A DNA stretch of 64,000 bases, from the NCBI GenBank assembly GCA_036925085.1, contig JAUPFP010000090.1:186001-250000 (forward strand). The letters run 5' to 3'. Source of the stretch: Brachycybe producta (taxonomy: Eukaryota > Arthropoda > Diplopoda > Playtdesmida > Andrognathidae). Shown one piece after another: positions 42,410-53,006 of the stretch. A model generated the notes under the pieces. It was not told where the DNA came from. It ran no database searches and worked only from the letters and a program-made list of their open reading frames with translations. Each line of letters begins with the position of its first letter. Within the stretch, counting starts at the first letter, position 1. A program made the position numbers and the translations under genes.

Positions 42410-43430
42410 ATTTTAGGCCAAAAGTTATTCTGATTCGCGTGAAATTACTTTTATAGAATAAATTTCAAGTTTGATAGCAACAAGAAGAGTAAAGAAATCA
42501 TTCATAAGCAATTTCATGACGATATCTTTCAAAATAAACGATTTATAGCAGTTTGAAAATGGCCTACTTCCAATTTAACAAAACTTCTAAAAGTAAAAAA
42601 AAAATGTGCTCTCTTTTTCAAACTGCTATAAATCGTTTATTTTGAAAGATATCGTTATAAAATTAAGATAAGATATAAACTAGAAGATTAAAAGGACCAC
42701 TTAAGTGATTTCATGACGATATCTTTCAAAATAAACGATTTAAAGCAGTTTTAAAATGGTCTACTTGCAATTTAACAAAACTTCGAAAGTAAAAAAAAAA
42801 TGTGCTCTCTTTTTCAAACTGCTATAAATCGTTTATTTTGAAAGATATCGTCATGAAATCACTTAAGTGGTCCTTTTAATCTTCTAGTTTATATCTTATC
42901 TTAATTTTATAACGATATCTTTCAAAATAAACGATTTATAGCCGTTTGAAAATGGCCTACTTGCATTTTAACAAAACATTCAAAGTAAAAAAAAATGTGA
43001 AGCTCTCTTTTTTTCAAACTGTCATAAAACGTTTATTTTGAAAGATACCGGTTATAAAACTTAAAATCTAGTTTATATTTTAAGTTTTATAATCGATATC
43101 TTTCAAAATAAACGTTTTATGACAGTTTAAACAAATTAAACCCATTTTTTTTAAGTAAAATACAAAAAGTTAATGTAGTAGGCCATTTTTCATAAATCGA
43201 TAAAACATTTATTTTGAAAGATATCGTTATAAAATTAAGATAAGATATAAACTAGAAGAGTAAAACGCGAACCCACATAAAATTAAATTTCAAGACAACA
43301 ACAAATAATTTAATGAGAGTTTGAAAATTAAAACAATTTTTTTTTTCTGAAATAAAATAGTAGGTTATTTTCAAACAGCCATATAAATCGTTCATTTTGA
43401 AAGATAATCATTAAATTATTTTTAAATTAT
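42410..43430. repeat. Tandem array of Fold1 palindromes (copy 10)
   Basis: Four complete palindromes lie side by side, about 42520-42655, 42715-42856, 42910-43055 and 43090-43230, with a half-unit at 43310-43415. Each has ATATCTTTCAAAATAAACG on one side and CGTTTATTTTGAAAGATAT on the other. Loops carry CAGTTTGAAAATGGCCTACT and TGTGCTCTCTTTTTC. AAGATAAGATATAAACTAGA links units in both orientations. Spacing is ~185-195 bp. No coding. Confidence 0.85.
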
Positions 43431-43540
43431 TATTTTACTAATATATTTTTTCTAAAAAAAAAAAAGGTTGTAATACTGAAAAGCCAGAATTTTCTATTCA
43501 TAATTATTAGTGTCACATCTTATTAATAAAACCTGAAATT

Positions 43541-43541
43541 T

Positions 43542-43586
<45 letters not shown>
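43541..43586. repeat. (GA)n microsatellite
   Basis: About 23 perfect GA units. Confidence 0.97.
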
Positions 43587-43589
<3 letters not shown>

Positions 43590-44615
43590 AAAACCATAAT
43601 TATAATAATTAAAAATATACATAAATTAATTTACCTTAGGACTTCTTCGTTGAGGAATGTTGTTATTATTAATATTATTATTATTATTAAGAGCAGTATC
43701 GACGTTTGAGTCTCCTTTTATCTGCATTTTTGTTTTAAAATATTATTTCTTTTCTGTGAGAAAAAAAAAACTTTTTTGTTAAAAAGTTTGAAACAAAAAA
43801 AAAAGTTTTTCTCGTTGTTTACTGTTGCTATGGTAACAAGCGCGCTTTGTTATGTTGTATATATTGTTAGAAATATATATATTCCGTTGAATTTTATAAC
43901 AATAAAAAAGACACGTTGTGTAATTATAATTATTTAAAATTAGACAATAATATATTACAAAGTAGAAGAAAGAAAAAAAAAATACACAATAAAAGTTTTG
44001 AAATATAAAATACACACAAAAACACGGTGGTCACAAAATAATTTAAAAAAAAATACTTTCAAAGACAATTTCAATATAAAGAATAATAGTTAAATGGTCA
44101 AAGAACCACACACAACACCCGTTCAGATGACTAACTTTGAAAAATGTTTTTCTTTTTTAAAAAGTTAAATTAAAATGGTGACACGGAATAATGTTGATGA
44201 ACAAACTTTTTTTGTGTGTGTTGTTTGGTTATCGTAAGCGCGGGAAAAAAAAAGTCTTTGTGACGTCGTCGTCTACTTTTGTTATGTTGTTGCAATGTTG
44301 AGAAAGAAAAAAAGCATTGGCCTATGGGTATTGGAGGGAGGGTAGATTGAATATAATGGAACTGGCCATAAAGGGGAGCCAATAATATAATAACAGAGAA
44401 CGAAGGGAAGGATGAACTCAACCTTCAGGGCTGATGATGACGCTGAGCTGCTGCTTTTCACGACAGGCGGCGACGATCAGTGGTTTTTGCCTGGTAGAGA
44501 AATATATATATATATATTATTGGCCTTTTCTATTCTCTACGTCATAATACAACTTAGTAGACAACAAAGAACTTCGCAAGTAACTTTTTTTTTTGGACAG
44601 TGCAGTAAAGTTACT
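43587..44615. other. AT-rich DNA, no gene seen
   Basis: ATT/ATTATT run near 43665-43688. A minus-strand frame (43779-44015) is F/Y-rich by composition. GATGATGACGCTGAGCTGCT near 44433 is slightly GC-richer. Contains an X-box listed separately. Confidence 0.45.
43824..43837. promoter_or_regulatory. RFX X-box consensus
   Basis: GTTGCTATGGTAAC fits the full 14-bp RFX X-box consensus (GTHNYYATRRNAAC) and is palindromic apart from the centre. X-boxes mark promoters of ciliary genes in many animals; no adjacent gene start is visible, so this may be coincidental. Confidence 0.4.
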
Positions 44616-44645
44616 TACGGAGTCTTGTTGAGGACATGAAAAACA
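44616..44645 (+). mobile_element. Left-end fragment of Cgg-Q
   Basis: TACGGAGTCTTGTTGAGGAC followed by ATGAA, as at 45908 and 53437. No right end found. Confidence 0.45.
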
Positions 44646-44667
44646 TTTTTGTTTATTTTGTCCGGAT

Positions 44668-44849
44668 AAAGGCATTTAAAGACAGGGACACGCAGACGTT
44701 CACCCCGCCCTTTTATGAGCGTCAGAGCAAATATCAATCAATTGGAAATTGAAAAGGGCGGGGGCATGTGACATCAGACCACATAACAAACCAATTAGAA
44801 GTTGCCTGTCCTCATAAAAGGGGTGGAGCAAATGTCTGCATATTCCTGT
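44668..44849 (+). mobile_element. PalD, single copy
   Basis: AAAGGCATTTAAAGACAGGG start and GCATATTCCTGT end. The core is the family's: CCCCGCCCTTTTATGAGCG, GGGGCATGTGACATCAGACC and ACAAACCAATTAGAAGTTGC. The subterminal segment is unlike PalA, PalB or PalC. Flanks repeat TTTGTCCGGAT/TTGTCCGGATGA at about 20 bp distance. Confidence 0.75.
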
Positions 44850-44984
44850 GTTTACTTGCTTGTTGTCCGGATGAGTTACTAAGTCGTCCAGACGAGATAA
44901 GTAAGTCGGGTCAGGATGAAAGGATGAACAGATGAATATTGTGGGGTAACTCTAAAACCTGAAACATAAGCATAATCTTCTAAA

Positions 44985-45100
44985 AAAACGTTCACTTGAT
45001 GTTTTTATGCGTAAATTTTATAAAAACGTCTATGGAGCATAACATTAGCTGTTGCAGTGGCGCCATCTGGTGGGACAAAATCTGTAGAGCCACATTATAA
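44985..45100. repeat. Repeat AS, copy 2, with full CTCF consensus
   Basis: ACGTTCACTTGATGTTTTTA, AAAAACGTCTATGGAGC and GTTGCAGTGGCGCCATCTGG. The reverse complement at 45059-45073, CCACCAGATGGCGCC, matches all 15 positions of CCASYAGRKGGCRSY. Confidence 0.6.
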
Positions 45101-45129
45101 GTTGGTTAAAACTTCTTACATAAAAAATG

Positions 45130-45610
45130 GAAGTTAAATTATTAGAAAATAAATTTTAACATTTATTGGAAACTAGAAGAGTAATCAAATATACAAAATA
45201 ATACAGAACTATTTTTCAAAATTAGCATTTTATGGTAGTTTGAAAATGACCTACTGCATTAATTATAATTTCACAGGCATCTGTAGACAGCTTCAGAATT
45301 ACTTTGGCTCCACCCTTTTATGAGCGTCAGACCAAATATCAACCAATTAGGAATAACAAGGGCGGGGCATGTGACATCAGACCCAGTAATGAACCAATTA
45401 GAAATTGGTGATGCTCATAAAAGGGCGGAGCCAAAAAAATTCTGAAGCTGTCTACAGATGCCCATGAAATTTCTAATGCTGTGCATCATAAGTGCACAAC
45501 GAAAATTATCAGAAAGAGACAAACTTTGAAAATAAATTCAAACTTTGTTAGAAACTAGAAAAGTAATCGAATCAGATAAACCCAAACTATTTGTTCAAAA
45601 TGAACATTTT
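45130..45610. mobile_element. Fold1 copy 11 (divergent), with PalC copy 2 inserted
   Basis: TTGGAAACTAGAAGAGTAAT and AGCATTTTATGGTAGTTTGA on the left; TTAGAAACTAGAAAAGTAAT and TGAACATTTTAGGGTAATTT on the right, in direct rather than inverted order, so the locus may be a tandem pair. Confidence 0.55.
45273..45464 (+). mobile_element. PalC copy 2, near full length
   Basis: ACAGGCATCTGTAGACAGCT and GCTGTCTACAGATGCCCAT ends, flanks ATAATTTC and GAAATTTC. The core has GGCTCCACCCTTTTATGAGC, ATATCAACCAATTAGGAAT, GGGGCATGTGACATCAGACC and AAGGGCGGAGCC. Confidence 0.85.
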
Positions 45611-45907
45611 AGGGTAATTTAAAAAATAGCCTACTAAATTCATTTTTATTATTATTATTATTTAAAGGTGGTTTGAAGAAAAAACTCTTAACATTTGGTT
45701 ATTTTAATAACCTTATTAATTAACCTTTAATTGATTGCTCTTCTAATTATTAACAAACTTTTGAATTTTCTGCTCCAAATTGCCATTTAACAAACAGTGG
45801 TTAACACTTCTTATACCTATACCTTATATACCCTGAAAAATAGCTCTAATACCTTGTACACAGTCATGAGTTAAATGAATTCAAATTAAATGTGTTTAGG
45901 TGAATTA

Positions 45908-46090
45908 TACGGAATCCAGTTAAGGACATGAACCAAATAAAAATTGACTTTAATTGAAATTTACTAAATCAATATTTTGTCAATAGTTTATATATAATTT
46001 ATATTTAAGTATTAACTCAATATTTTCAGATTATTAACTGAATAAATTGAGTTCGATATATTGTTTGTTTGTCCTTCACAGGGCTCTGTA
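45908..46090. mobile_element. Cgg-Q MITE copy 5 (short)
   Basis: TACGGAATCCAGTTAAGGAC and GTCCTTCACAGGGCTCTGTA are inverted ends around AT-rich DNA; no internal array. Confidence 0.65.
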
Positions 46091-46881
46091 GAACACATTT
46101 ATTATTTAAATGCATTTAAATTATCAGCTGTGTGTACTAGGTATTAAAAGCCCTAAAAATCTCAAACTTGGTTGTTTTTGTTTACAATTTCTAGTTTCAG
46201 TCCTAAATGTTCATCCAATTGCAAATTTCTTATCAATAAAACAATCAGAGAAAAAAAACTCCTTTCTTTGCTTCACTTGTTTAGCAAATAAAACAAAACA
46301 AAAATTAACTCTCCAATCTCTCACTCAACTACACCGACATTTTTCTTTGGATGTCCAAATATTTACCTTAATTGGTACCTTAGTTGTAACCATATGTGTG
46401 TTTAAGGGCCCCCCTACAATAAAAAACTTAACCTCTAACACTCCCCTTTTTACAAAACAAATACTAGAAAGTTCATTCGACCGATTAATTCTTATGTTTG
46501 CTAAAGAAATGAAGAAACTTTTGCAATAAATATAAAACCTTTTTTTCCCCCCTGAAGAATATTTTCTTATCAATCATAAGAGCTAAATTTGAAAATCACT
46601 ATGTTTTCTGGTTAGACAAAATAGCCTCGAATACACTCAAGTCCTGCCTCAAGGCACTCATAAGACGTCTCGGTAAAGCTGTGAAACAAACGGTCAATTC
46701 TGGCTTGTCAATCCGATTCCCGGGCGTGAAAATATGCACATTTGGTCAAATCATAATACCTTTTACAATGATGAGAAAATAGGCGCTACACACGTAAAAT
46801 TTTTAAAAGAAAACGAAAGGATTGACAAGCTAGAATTGATCGTGTGTACCCAGCCTAAATTTGTAACTGGCCAAAGTGCAT
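46091..46881. other. AT-rich DNA; unrecognised 139-codon frame
   Basis: A plus-strand frame at 46110-46529 (starts MHLNYQLCVLG) has no domain, signal or repeat relation I recognise, and its codon use follows local base composition. GACAAGCCAGAATTGACC-like words near 46695 and 46823 form an inverted pair (GGTCAATTCTGGCTTGTCAA and TTGACAAGCTAGAATTGATC), probably another MITE at about 46690-46850. Confidence 0.35.
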
Positions 46882-47480
46882 TTAAGGTGGTTTTAAAGCG
46901 TAAACGCCTCTAGAACTCTTGTCTTTCAAGTGCAAAATGAAGAAAAATGTGAATGTGTTTTTTAGAAACTAGAAGGTGGCTGAATAGATATTTGTTTTGT
47001 TTTTGTCCCCACCAGATGACGCCACTATAGAGAAGATTTATAATTATCAAGTGAACGTTTTTCAGGAGAAACATAACGAAAAAATCCAAAGTGATTTAGA
47101 AACTAGAATAGTTGGTGATAATGCTAAAAGGTTTTTCATGATATGATAACTTTCAAAATAAACTTTTTAAGACAGTTTGAAAAAGGCGAAAATATTTTTT
47201 TCCTGAAATCTCAATGGAAAAGTCATAAAACAGTTCATTTTCAAACTGCACTATAAAATTGTTTATTTTTTAAGATAATATTACCACTTTACAGTATATT
47301 TTCATGTTGATATTTTTCAAAATAAGCTTTTTTATGTGAGTTTTGAAAGAGGTCCAACTTTAGGCAGACAATATTTTTTTTAAAAAAATTTGAGAAAATA
47401 TTTTATTTTGAAAAGATGTCAATATGAATTGAAGTTACCCCTTCAAGTTTCTCTTAATTTTGCTTCTGAAAGCCAGAATA
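46882..47480. mobile_element. Fold1 copy 12 with repeat AH
   Basis: GGTGGTTTTAAAGCGTAAAC, CTCTTGTCTTTCAAGTGC and TTTTTTAGAAACTAGAAGG, then repeat AH (AATAGATATTTGTTTTGTTT, CACCAGATGACGCCACTA), a second AACTAGAATAGTTGG arm and CTTTCAAAATAAACTTTTTA. Confidence 0.6.
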
Positions 47481-47492
47481 ATGAACGGGACT

Positions 47493-48090
47493 GGCTCACT
47501 ACAGCTAACTGGGTCACTACAGCTACTAGGCTCACTACAGCTACTAGGGTCACTACAGCTACCAAAAAGAAAATATAGACCTTTATTTCATCAAAAGGGT
47601 CACTACAGCTACCGAGGGTCACTACAGCTACCAAAAATATAGGCCTTTTTATTTATCAATATGTTTAGTTTAGATTACATTCGGTTCAGTTAGGTTTCAT
47701 TATGTTCAGTAAGGTTCGGTTAGGTTTGGTTAGGATCGGTTAGGTTCATTTAGGTTTGGTTAGGATCGGTTAGGTTTGGTTAGGATCGGTTAGGTTCGGT
47801 TAGTATCGGTACTTTTTGGTTAGGATCGTTAAGGTTCGGTTAGGTAAGGTTCGGTAAGGTTTTATTAGGTAAGGTTCCGTTATTTTAGGGAGAAAGGGTT
47901 ATTTTTTTAGCTGTAGTGACGAAAAAGTGATAAAAAAAAGGGTCTATATTTTGTCCCCCTATTTTTTGGTAGCTGTAGTGACCCTTTTGATGAACAAAAG
48001 GTCTATTAATTTTTTTGGTAGCTGTAGTGACCCAAGTAGCTGTTCTCCCCTTAGTAGCGCTTGTGAGCCTTGGTAGCTGTAGTGACCCCC
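47493..48090. mobile_element. J element, copy 1, with subterminal tandem repeats and TTAGG-like interior
   Basis: GGGTCACTACAGCTAC occurs six times on the left at 18-20-bp or ~50-bp spacing; its inverse TAGCTGTAGTGACCC occurs four to five times on the right (47910-48090). TACCAAAAA and ATATAGACCTTT are also mirrored. The interior, 47690-47875, is a degenerate array of GGTTAGGTTCGG/GGTTAGGATCGG units (period about 10-11 bp). Non-coding frames only. Confidence 0.75.
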
Positions 48091-48420
48091 AACCTAATGA
48101 ACTTGTTTTCAATTTTAAAACTTGTTCTAGGCAAATGACACCTTGTAAATATGAAAAACAAAGTAAATATTTAAAAAGGAAAAAGTGAGACTAGAAAAGG
48201 AAAAAAGGTGGTGGTGAAATTGTAATCATTTTCTTTGCCATAAATGTAATCAAAATGATAAAGTGTGGAGATGCTTTGTTATAGAAAGTTGTTTCAACTA
48301 TGGTTGGCAAACTTTTCGATACATCGATATTATTTTAAATATCGTGCGATAATTGTTATAAAAAAATATAAATATACTTGATAACTCGTAAAATTGAAAA
48401 ACTGAAAAATTGAAATATTT
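48091..48420. other. AT-rich DNA, no gene seen
   Basis: ATCGATATTATTTTAAATAT-type words; nothing else identified. Confidence 0.45.
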
Positions 48421-48786
48421 TATATATATAATATCCCAAGTCTGTGTGTGTGTGTGTGTGGAGTAACGCTGTACAAAAACCTTGAAGCACGTCGGAATTT
48501 ATATAAATTTAAATAAATGAAGAAATGAACAGCTTTTTTTCTCAAGGTCAACTATATGTTGCACCCTTCTCATCCAAGAACCCCATTAAATTGGAGAGGG
48601 GAAAAGGTTGGAAAGTGTAGATGGGGAGGGAGGGAGAGAGAGAGAGAGAGAAACGTGGAGGGGGAAAAAGTGGGAGAGGATGACTGAAATTGAAATGAAA
48701 GGAGTAAAAAAGGAACAAACGACGCGCATGCGCACAATTGCCTGTGAATTTTGCTCCCGTCATTTATGACGGGTTACCCCACTAGT
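48421..48786 (-). repeat. Dispersed repeat AB, copy 2
   Basis: Inverse of the copies at 15140 and 60518: (GT)n at 48441-48458, CACGTCGGAATTTATATAAA, CTCAAGGTCAACTATATG, a GGGAGGGAGAGAGAG expansion, CGACGCGCATGCGCAC and the terminal ATGACGGG hairpin ending ACTAGT. Confidence 0.8.
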
Positions 48787-48869
48787 ATCCAAATACTGAA
48801 CCACATTTTCTTCCGAACCACATTTTTTTTATTTTTATTGATTTTTTATATGTTTCGATATATCGTTAG

Positions 48870-49275
48870 AAATCGATTTTTTTTTTAGAAATATCGGACC
48901 GATTTCGATTTTTTTTTTAGAAATATCGGACCGATTTCGATTTTTTTTAGAAATATCGGACCGATTTCGATTTTTTTTAGAAATATCGGACCGATTTCGA
49001 TTTTTTTTAGAAATATCGGACCGATTTCGATTTTTTTTAAAATATCGGACCGATTTCGATTTTTTTTTAAAATATCGGACCGATTTCGATTTTTTTTAAA
49101 ATATCGGACCAATTTCGATTTTTTTTTAAATATCGGACCAATTTCGATTTTTTTTTAAATATCGGACCAATTTCGATTTTTTTTTAAAATATCGGACCGA
49201 TTTCGATTTTTTTTAAATATCGGACCGATTTCGATTTTTTTAAAAATATCGGACCGATGTCGATTTTTTCAAAAT
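48870..49275. repeat. Satellite, ~30-bp unit, 13 copies
   Basis: The unit is GATTTTTTTTAGAAATATCG followed by GACCGATTTC; 13 copies of the CGGACC core were counted. The T/A tract shortens (TTTTTTTTAGAAATA to TTTTTTAAATA) across the array, and CCGATT drifts to CCAATT around 49110-49170. Preceded by TCGATATATCG words. Confidence 0.9.
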
Positions 49276-49374
49276 ATTGCCAGCCCTATTTTCAACTTTC
49301 CAAAACATGGAGTGAATTCAAAAGAAAAATTGTAAAGAGAAGAGGGCGGGGGGGGGGGGGGAGTTCTCTTTTAA

Positions 49375-49673
49375 TATGGAGCCCTGCAGTGGACTTTTGC
49401 AAAAAAAAATGTAATCTCGACATGTCGACTTTATTCTTGACATCTCGACTTAATTGTCTTTTTTATTCGGCCATGTTAAGTATGCCATGTTGCACACACC
49501 TTACTCTAATAATTAAATTGTTGCAAGCGCCCTCTAGTAGTAGCAATATTTTAATCATTAGAGTATGCTGCGCACAGCATGGCATAATTAACATGGCCAA
49601 ATAAAAAAGATTAAAAGTCGACATGTCGAGATTTTAAAAAAAAAATCTTGCGTGTCCTTTACACTGCTCCGTA
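49375..49673. mobile_element. Cgg-Q MITE copy 1
   Basis: TATGGAGCCCTGCAGTGGAC and GTCCTTTACACTGCTCCGTA are inverted ends. AATCTCGACATGTCGACTTT on the left mirrors AAAAGTCGACATGTCGAGAT on the right. The centre is TTTATTCGGCCATGTTAAGT...GGCCAAATAAA with GCGCCCTCT at 49527-49535. Confidence 0.8.
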
Positions 49674-50439
49674 ATTTTAGGTGTATTGAATAATGTAAAA
49701 TAGGGTTGTCATCTTGGTGGATATGTTGTTCCACAAGGGAAGAAGATCTTATATTTTGAAAAGATTTCGTGTAGGTTTTTCTTTTTCTCTCTCTCTCTCT
49801 ATGTTAGAAAGGGCAGAACCCCTGTTTTTATAGATTCTGAACCGGTTTTTAAGGCTCAGTAGATTTTTTTTTTGCTATTTTTATTAAAAATGTACAATTG
49901 TGTAGGAGACAGAAGAGCTACAGGTGGAGTTGTATAGAAGAAAAAAAAATGATATTTGAATATTTATTATTGTGTTTCGTGACACATCGGTATAGAAACC
50001 CACTGGTGTAATTTTTGTTCCCTACATTTTTGGACTTTCTTTTGATATTCTAGTTTTTTTTTCTGTTTCTCCCTACTTTTTTTTCATTCATCCGTGGCCA
50101 GAGGGGGGGGGGGGGGGCTTTTTTCTCCCCTTGGGTTTTTTTCTTTTCTAAACTTGAAACTTTTCTGAAAAAAAAATTTTTTTTTGACCCTGAATCGTCT
50201 TATTTTAAGGCCCAAATTCAAGCATGAAATTTGCCACATGTACCCTCCAGAGTCGAAGGGGCTGTAACTTTAATGAGTTTTATTGGTCTTCCAGACTAGT
50301 TTTTTTTCAAACGATAACATATAATTAATAATGCATACAAATTTACAATAAAATGTCATGAAGTTACTTAAGGTGGTTGCATAGATATTTATTTTGCTTT
50401 TGTCTCCCAGATGGCGACACTTCAATGGCCTGCTTAGTA
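49674..50439. other. AT-rich DNA, no gene seen
   Basis: G tract near 50102-50117. Repeat AH words (CATAGATATTTATTTTGC, CCCAGATGGCGACACTTC) at 50380-50428. Confidence 0.45.
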
Positions 50440-50970
50440 GAGGATTCAAGTTTGAAGTTCAGGTACCAAGTTTTCAAGTTTGAAATTCAGGTTCCACGTT
50501 TTCAAGGTTGGAATTCATGAAGTCCAGGTTCCAAGTTTGAAGTCCAAGTTCCAAGTTTGAAGTTCAGGTTCCAAGTTTTCGAGTTTGGAATTCAGGAAGT
50601 TCAGGTTCCAAGTTTGAAGTCCAAGTTCCAAATTTGAAGTTCAGGTTTCAAGTATGAAGTCAGGTTCCAAGTTAGAAGTTCAGGTTCCAAGTTAGAAGTT
50701 CAGGTTCCAAGTTAGAAGTTCAGGTTCCAAGTTAGAAGTTCAGGTTCCAAGTTAGAAGTTCAGGTTCCAAGTTAGAAGTTCAGGTTCCAAGTTAGAAGTT
50801 CAGGTTCCAAGTTAGAAGTTCAGGTTCCAAGTTAGAAGTTCAGGTTCCAAGTTTCCAAAGTTTGAAGTTCAGGTTCCCAAGTGTGAAGTTCAGGTTCCAA
50901 GTTTTCAAGTTTGAAGTTCAGGTTCCAAGTTTTCAAAGTTTGAAGTTCAGGATCCAAGTTTTCAACTTGA
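50440..50970. repeat. 20-bp satellite with a homogenised core
   Basis: CAGGTTCCAAGTTAGAAGTT is repeated nine times without a single change at 50661-50840. On both sides, older degenerate units (TTCAAGTTTGAAGTTCAGG, GTTCCAAGTTTGAAGTCC) extend the array from 50440 to about 50966. Confidence 0.95.
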
Positions 50971-51859
50971 ATTTGGTCCTATTCGGAAAGGGATAGTTCA
51001 ATAATTACACATCTTTGTTAAAGTTTCTTTGCAGCCATTTTTTTTCATTTTATTTTATTATAAATAAAATACATTTTCACTCTTCTCATAAAGTATTAAA
51101 AACAGATTTAAATTTTATATGCATTATGCAATGTTTAACTTTAAACGCAATCAAAGCCATTTTTGTCTTAAATGAACATCTTTATAGATTAAGAAATCTA
51201 CTAAAAAGTCTATTAAAAAAGTATTAAAAAGTTTTAATCAAATTATAAAAGAAACTACAAGGAAGTAATTTTATTTGCAAGCAAAGCATAAATGAATAAA
51301 AAATTTACTTCAATAATTATTATTAAGTTTTTAAATATAATTATTAAGCTATATAAATGTTTTTTTGGTTATTAAAAAAATGCATATAAGGACAGGGTCG
51401 ATGAGCGCAATTGAACAAAAAATTATATTCAATAATTATGTTAGAAAAATGGCTGCTTTTTTTGATATTTTAGCTAAAAATAAAAGATTTTTTTCATTCT
51501 GTTGAAGCGTTTTTCTGCTACCTTTTTTAATATTATATCTTCTTTTCAAGTTCAACATCCCAATAAACAAGTAAAACCTCTCCCTGTTTTTCCTATAGCC
51601 ATTCCCTATAGCCATTTTACGAATTGATTATCTCTAAAATGCAAACATGTCTTGTGTCAGTCACCTGCTTGAGGACACAAAAAACATCAAACCTGAAAGG
51701 AAAAAAAAAATGAATTCTGAGACACATGAGAATGATATTTACAATGTTCCGCAAACACATAAAACACACGAATGAAAGGGGAACAAAAAAATCACTAAAC
51801 CTCTGAATATTCTTTTCATTTTAAAAGTTACTTTTGATAACAAAAAATGAAAGTAAATA
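50971..51859. other. AT-rich DNA, no gene seen
   Basis: AT-rich with CCCTATAGCCATTCCCTATA near 51593; the short plus-strand frame at 51015 is composition-driven. Confidence 0.45.
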
Positions 51860-52345
51860 CTATTTCCAGTATAGTAGAAAAAAGCAGAAAAAAATTATTT
51901 TTAGTATACATGAAAAAAGAAAATACTCTTCTAGTATAGAAGAAAATACTCTTCTAGTATAAAAGAAAAAAATTACTCTTGTAGTATTGAAGGAAAAGAA
52001 AAAATACTTTTCTAGTATAGATGAAAAAGAAAATACTCTTCTAGCATAGAAGAAAAAGAAGAAAATACTCTTCTAGTATTGAAGGAAAAAAAAAATACTT
52101 TTCTAGTTTAGAAGAAAATACTGTTCTAGTATAAAAGAACAAAATTACTCTTGTAGTATTGAAGAAAAAGAAGAAAATACTTTTCTAGTATTGAAGGAAA
52201 AAAAAAACACTTTTCTAGTATAGAAGAAAAAGAAGAAAATACTCTTCTTGTCTAAAAGAAAAACTCTTCTAGTACAGAAAAAAAGAAGAAAATACTCTTC
52301 TAGTATAAATGAAAATAGAAGAAATAGAAATACACTGCTGGACCA
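51860..52345. repeat. Degenerate satellite, ~28-40-bp unit
   Basis: GAAAATACTCTTCTAGTAT followed by AGAAGAAAAA recurs a dozen or more times with variable A tracts (CTTTTCTAGTATTGAAGG, CTCTTGTAGTATTGAAGA). Confidence 0.85.
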
Positions 52346-52349
52346 GTGC

Positions 52350-52560
52350 TGGTATAAAAACTAGGAGAGTAAACGAATCACATAAAATAACAGATGTGAG
52401 ATAACATTTGACATCTTTATTTTACTTTTGAAGAAAAAAAAATCGATAATTTGAAATTGATTTCAAATATTATTATGAAAGAAATGAACATTAAGATGCT
52501 TTATTTACTATTCTAGTTTTTAAAACACTTAAGTTTCAACTTAAATTGCTTCATAAGCCC
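52350..52560. mobile_element. Fold1 copy 13 (decayed)
   Basis: GTATAAAAACTAGGAGAGTA and TTACTATTCTAGTTTTTAAA as divergent arms. Confidence 0.45.
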
Positions 52561-52721
52561 AAATTTAAGAAGAAATTTTGAAAAAACCTTTAAACACTTT
52601 TTTTTCTTCTGTGTTTGGAAACCCAGCTTACTTGAACTAAGTGTGGGGTCAAAAGTTGAAGTTCAAGTGCTAAGTTTTCATCTCGAATTTGGATATAAAC
52701 CACCAGAGTATTCATAATTAG

Positions 52722-53006
52722 TAGGGCTCGGATTTTTATGCAATTTCAAGCAAATGTTTCTCAATTTGCGGCCCAAGTGCCCAATTGGAAAGCAACAAAC
52801 CCATTTAGATATCAATCAAAAGTTATGGTCTTTTCCGATCAAAAATACTGGTTAGAGGCTAGAACTCTAGTTGACAACTTATTATAGTAACCAATCGTTT
52901 TGATTAGAAAAAGCATAATTGGTCTAATGACGATTATTACTTCACAATTGGCCAACTTGGGCCACAAATTGAGAAACAATTTGATTGCATAAAAATCCGA
53001 TCCCTA
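52722..53006. mobile_element. hAT-like MITE, TAGGGCTCGG family (E3)
   Basis: TAGGGCTCGGATTTTTATGC and GCATAAAAATCCGATCCCTA ends; AATGTTTCTCAATTTGCGGC and GGCCACAAATTGAGAAAC arms; GGTTAGAGGCTAGAACTCTA inside. Flanks ATAATTAG and ATAATGAC share 5 of 8. Confidence 0.85.

Noticed and set aside
46110..46529. 139-codon frame as a gene
   Set aside because: No recognisable domain, AT-driven composition; kept only as a mention within the region entry.
47690..47875. True telomere
   Set aside because: Array is degenerate, short and enclosed by the inverted ends of element J; interstitial at best.
47493..48090. CRISPR-like regular repeats
   Set aside because: Repeats sit in opposite orientation on two sides, spacing is irregular, no unique spacers; context is eukaryotic.
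48885..49112. Frame with a repeated ~10-residue peptide (KKIEIGPIFL-like)
   Set aside because: The 30-bp satellite unit is a multiple of three, so the frame stays open automatically; no start context or family.
50661..50840. CRISPR array
   Set aside because: Units abut with no spacers; it is a minisatellite.
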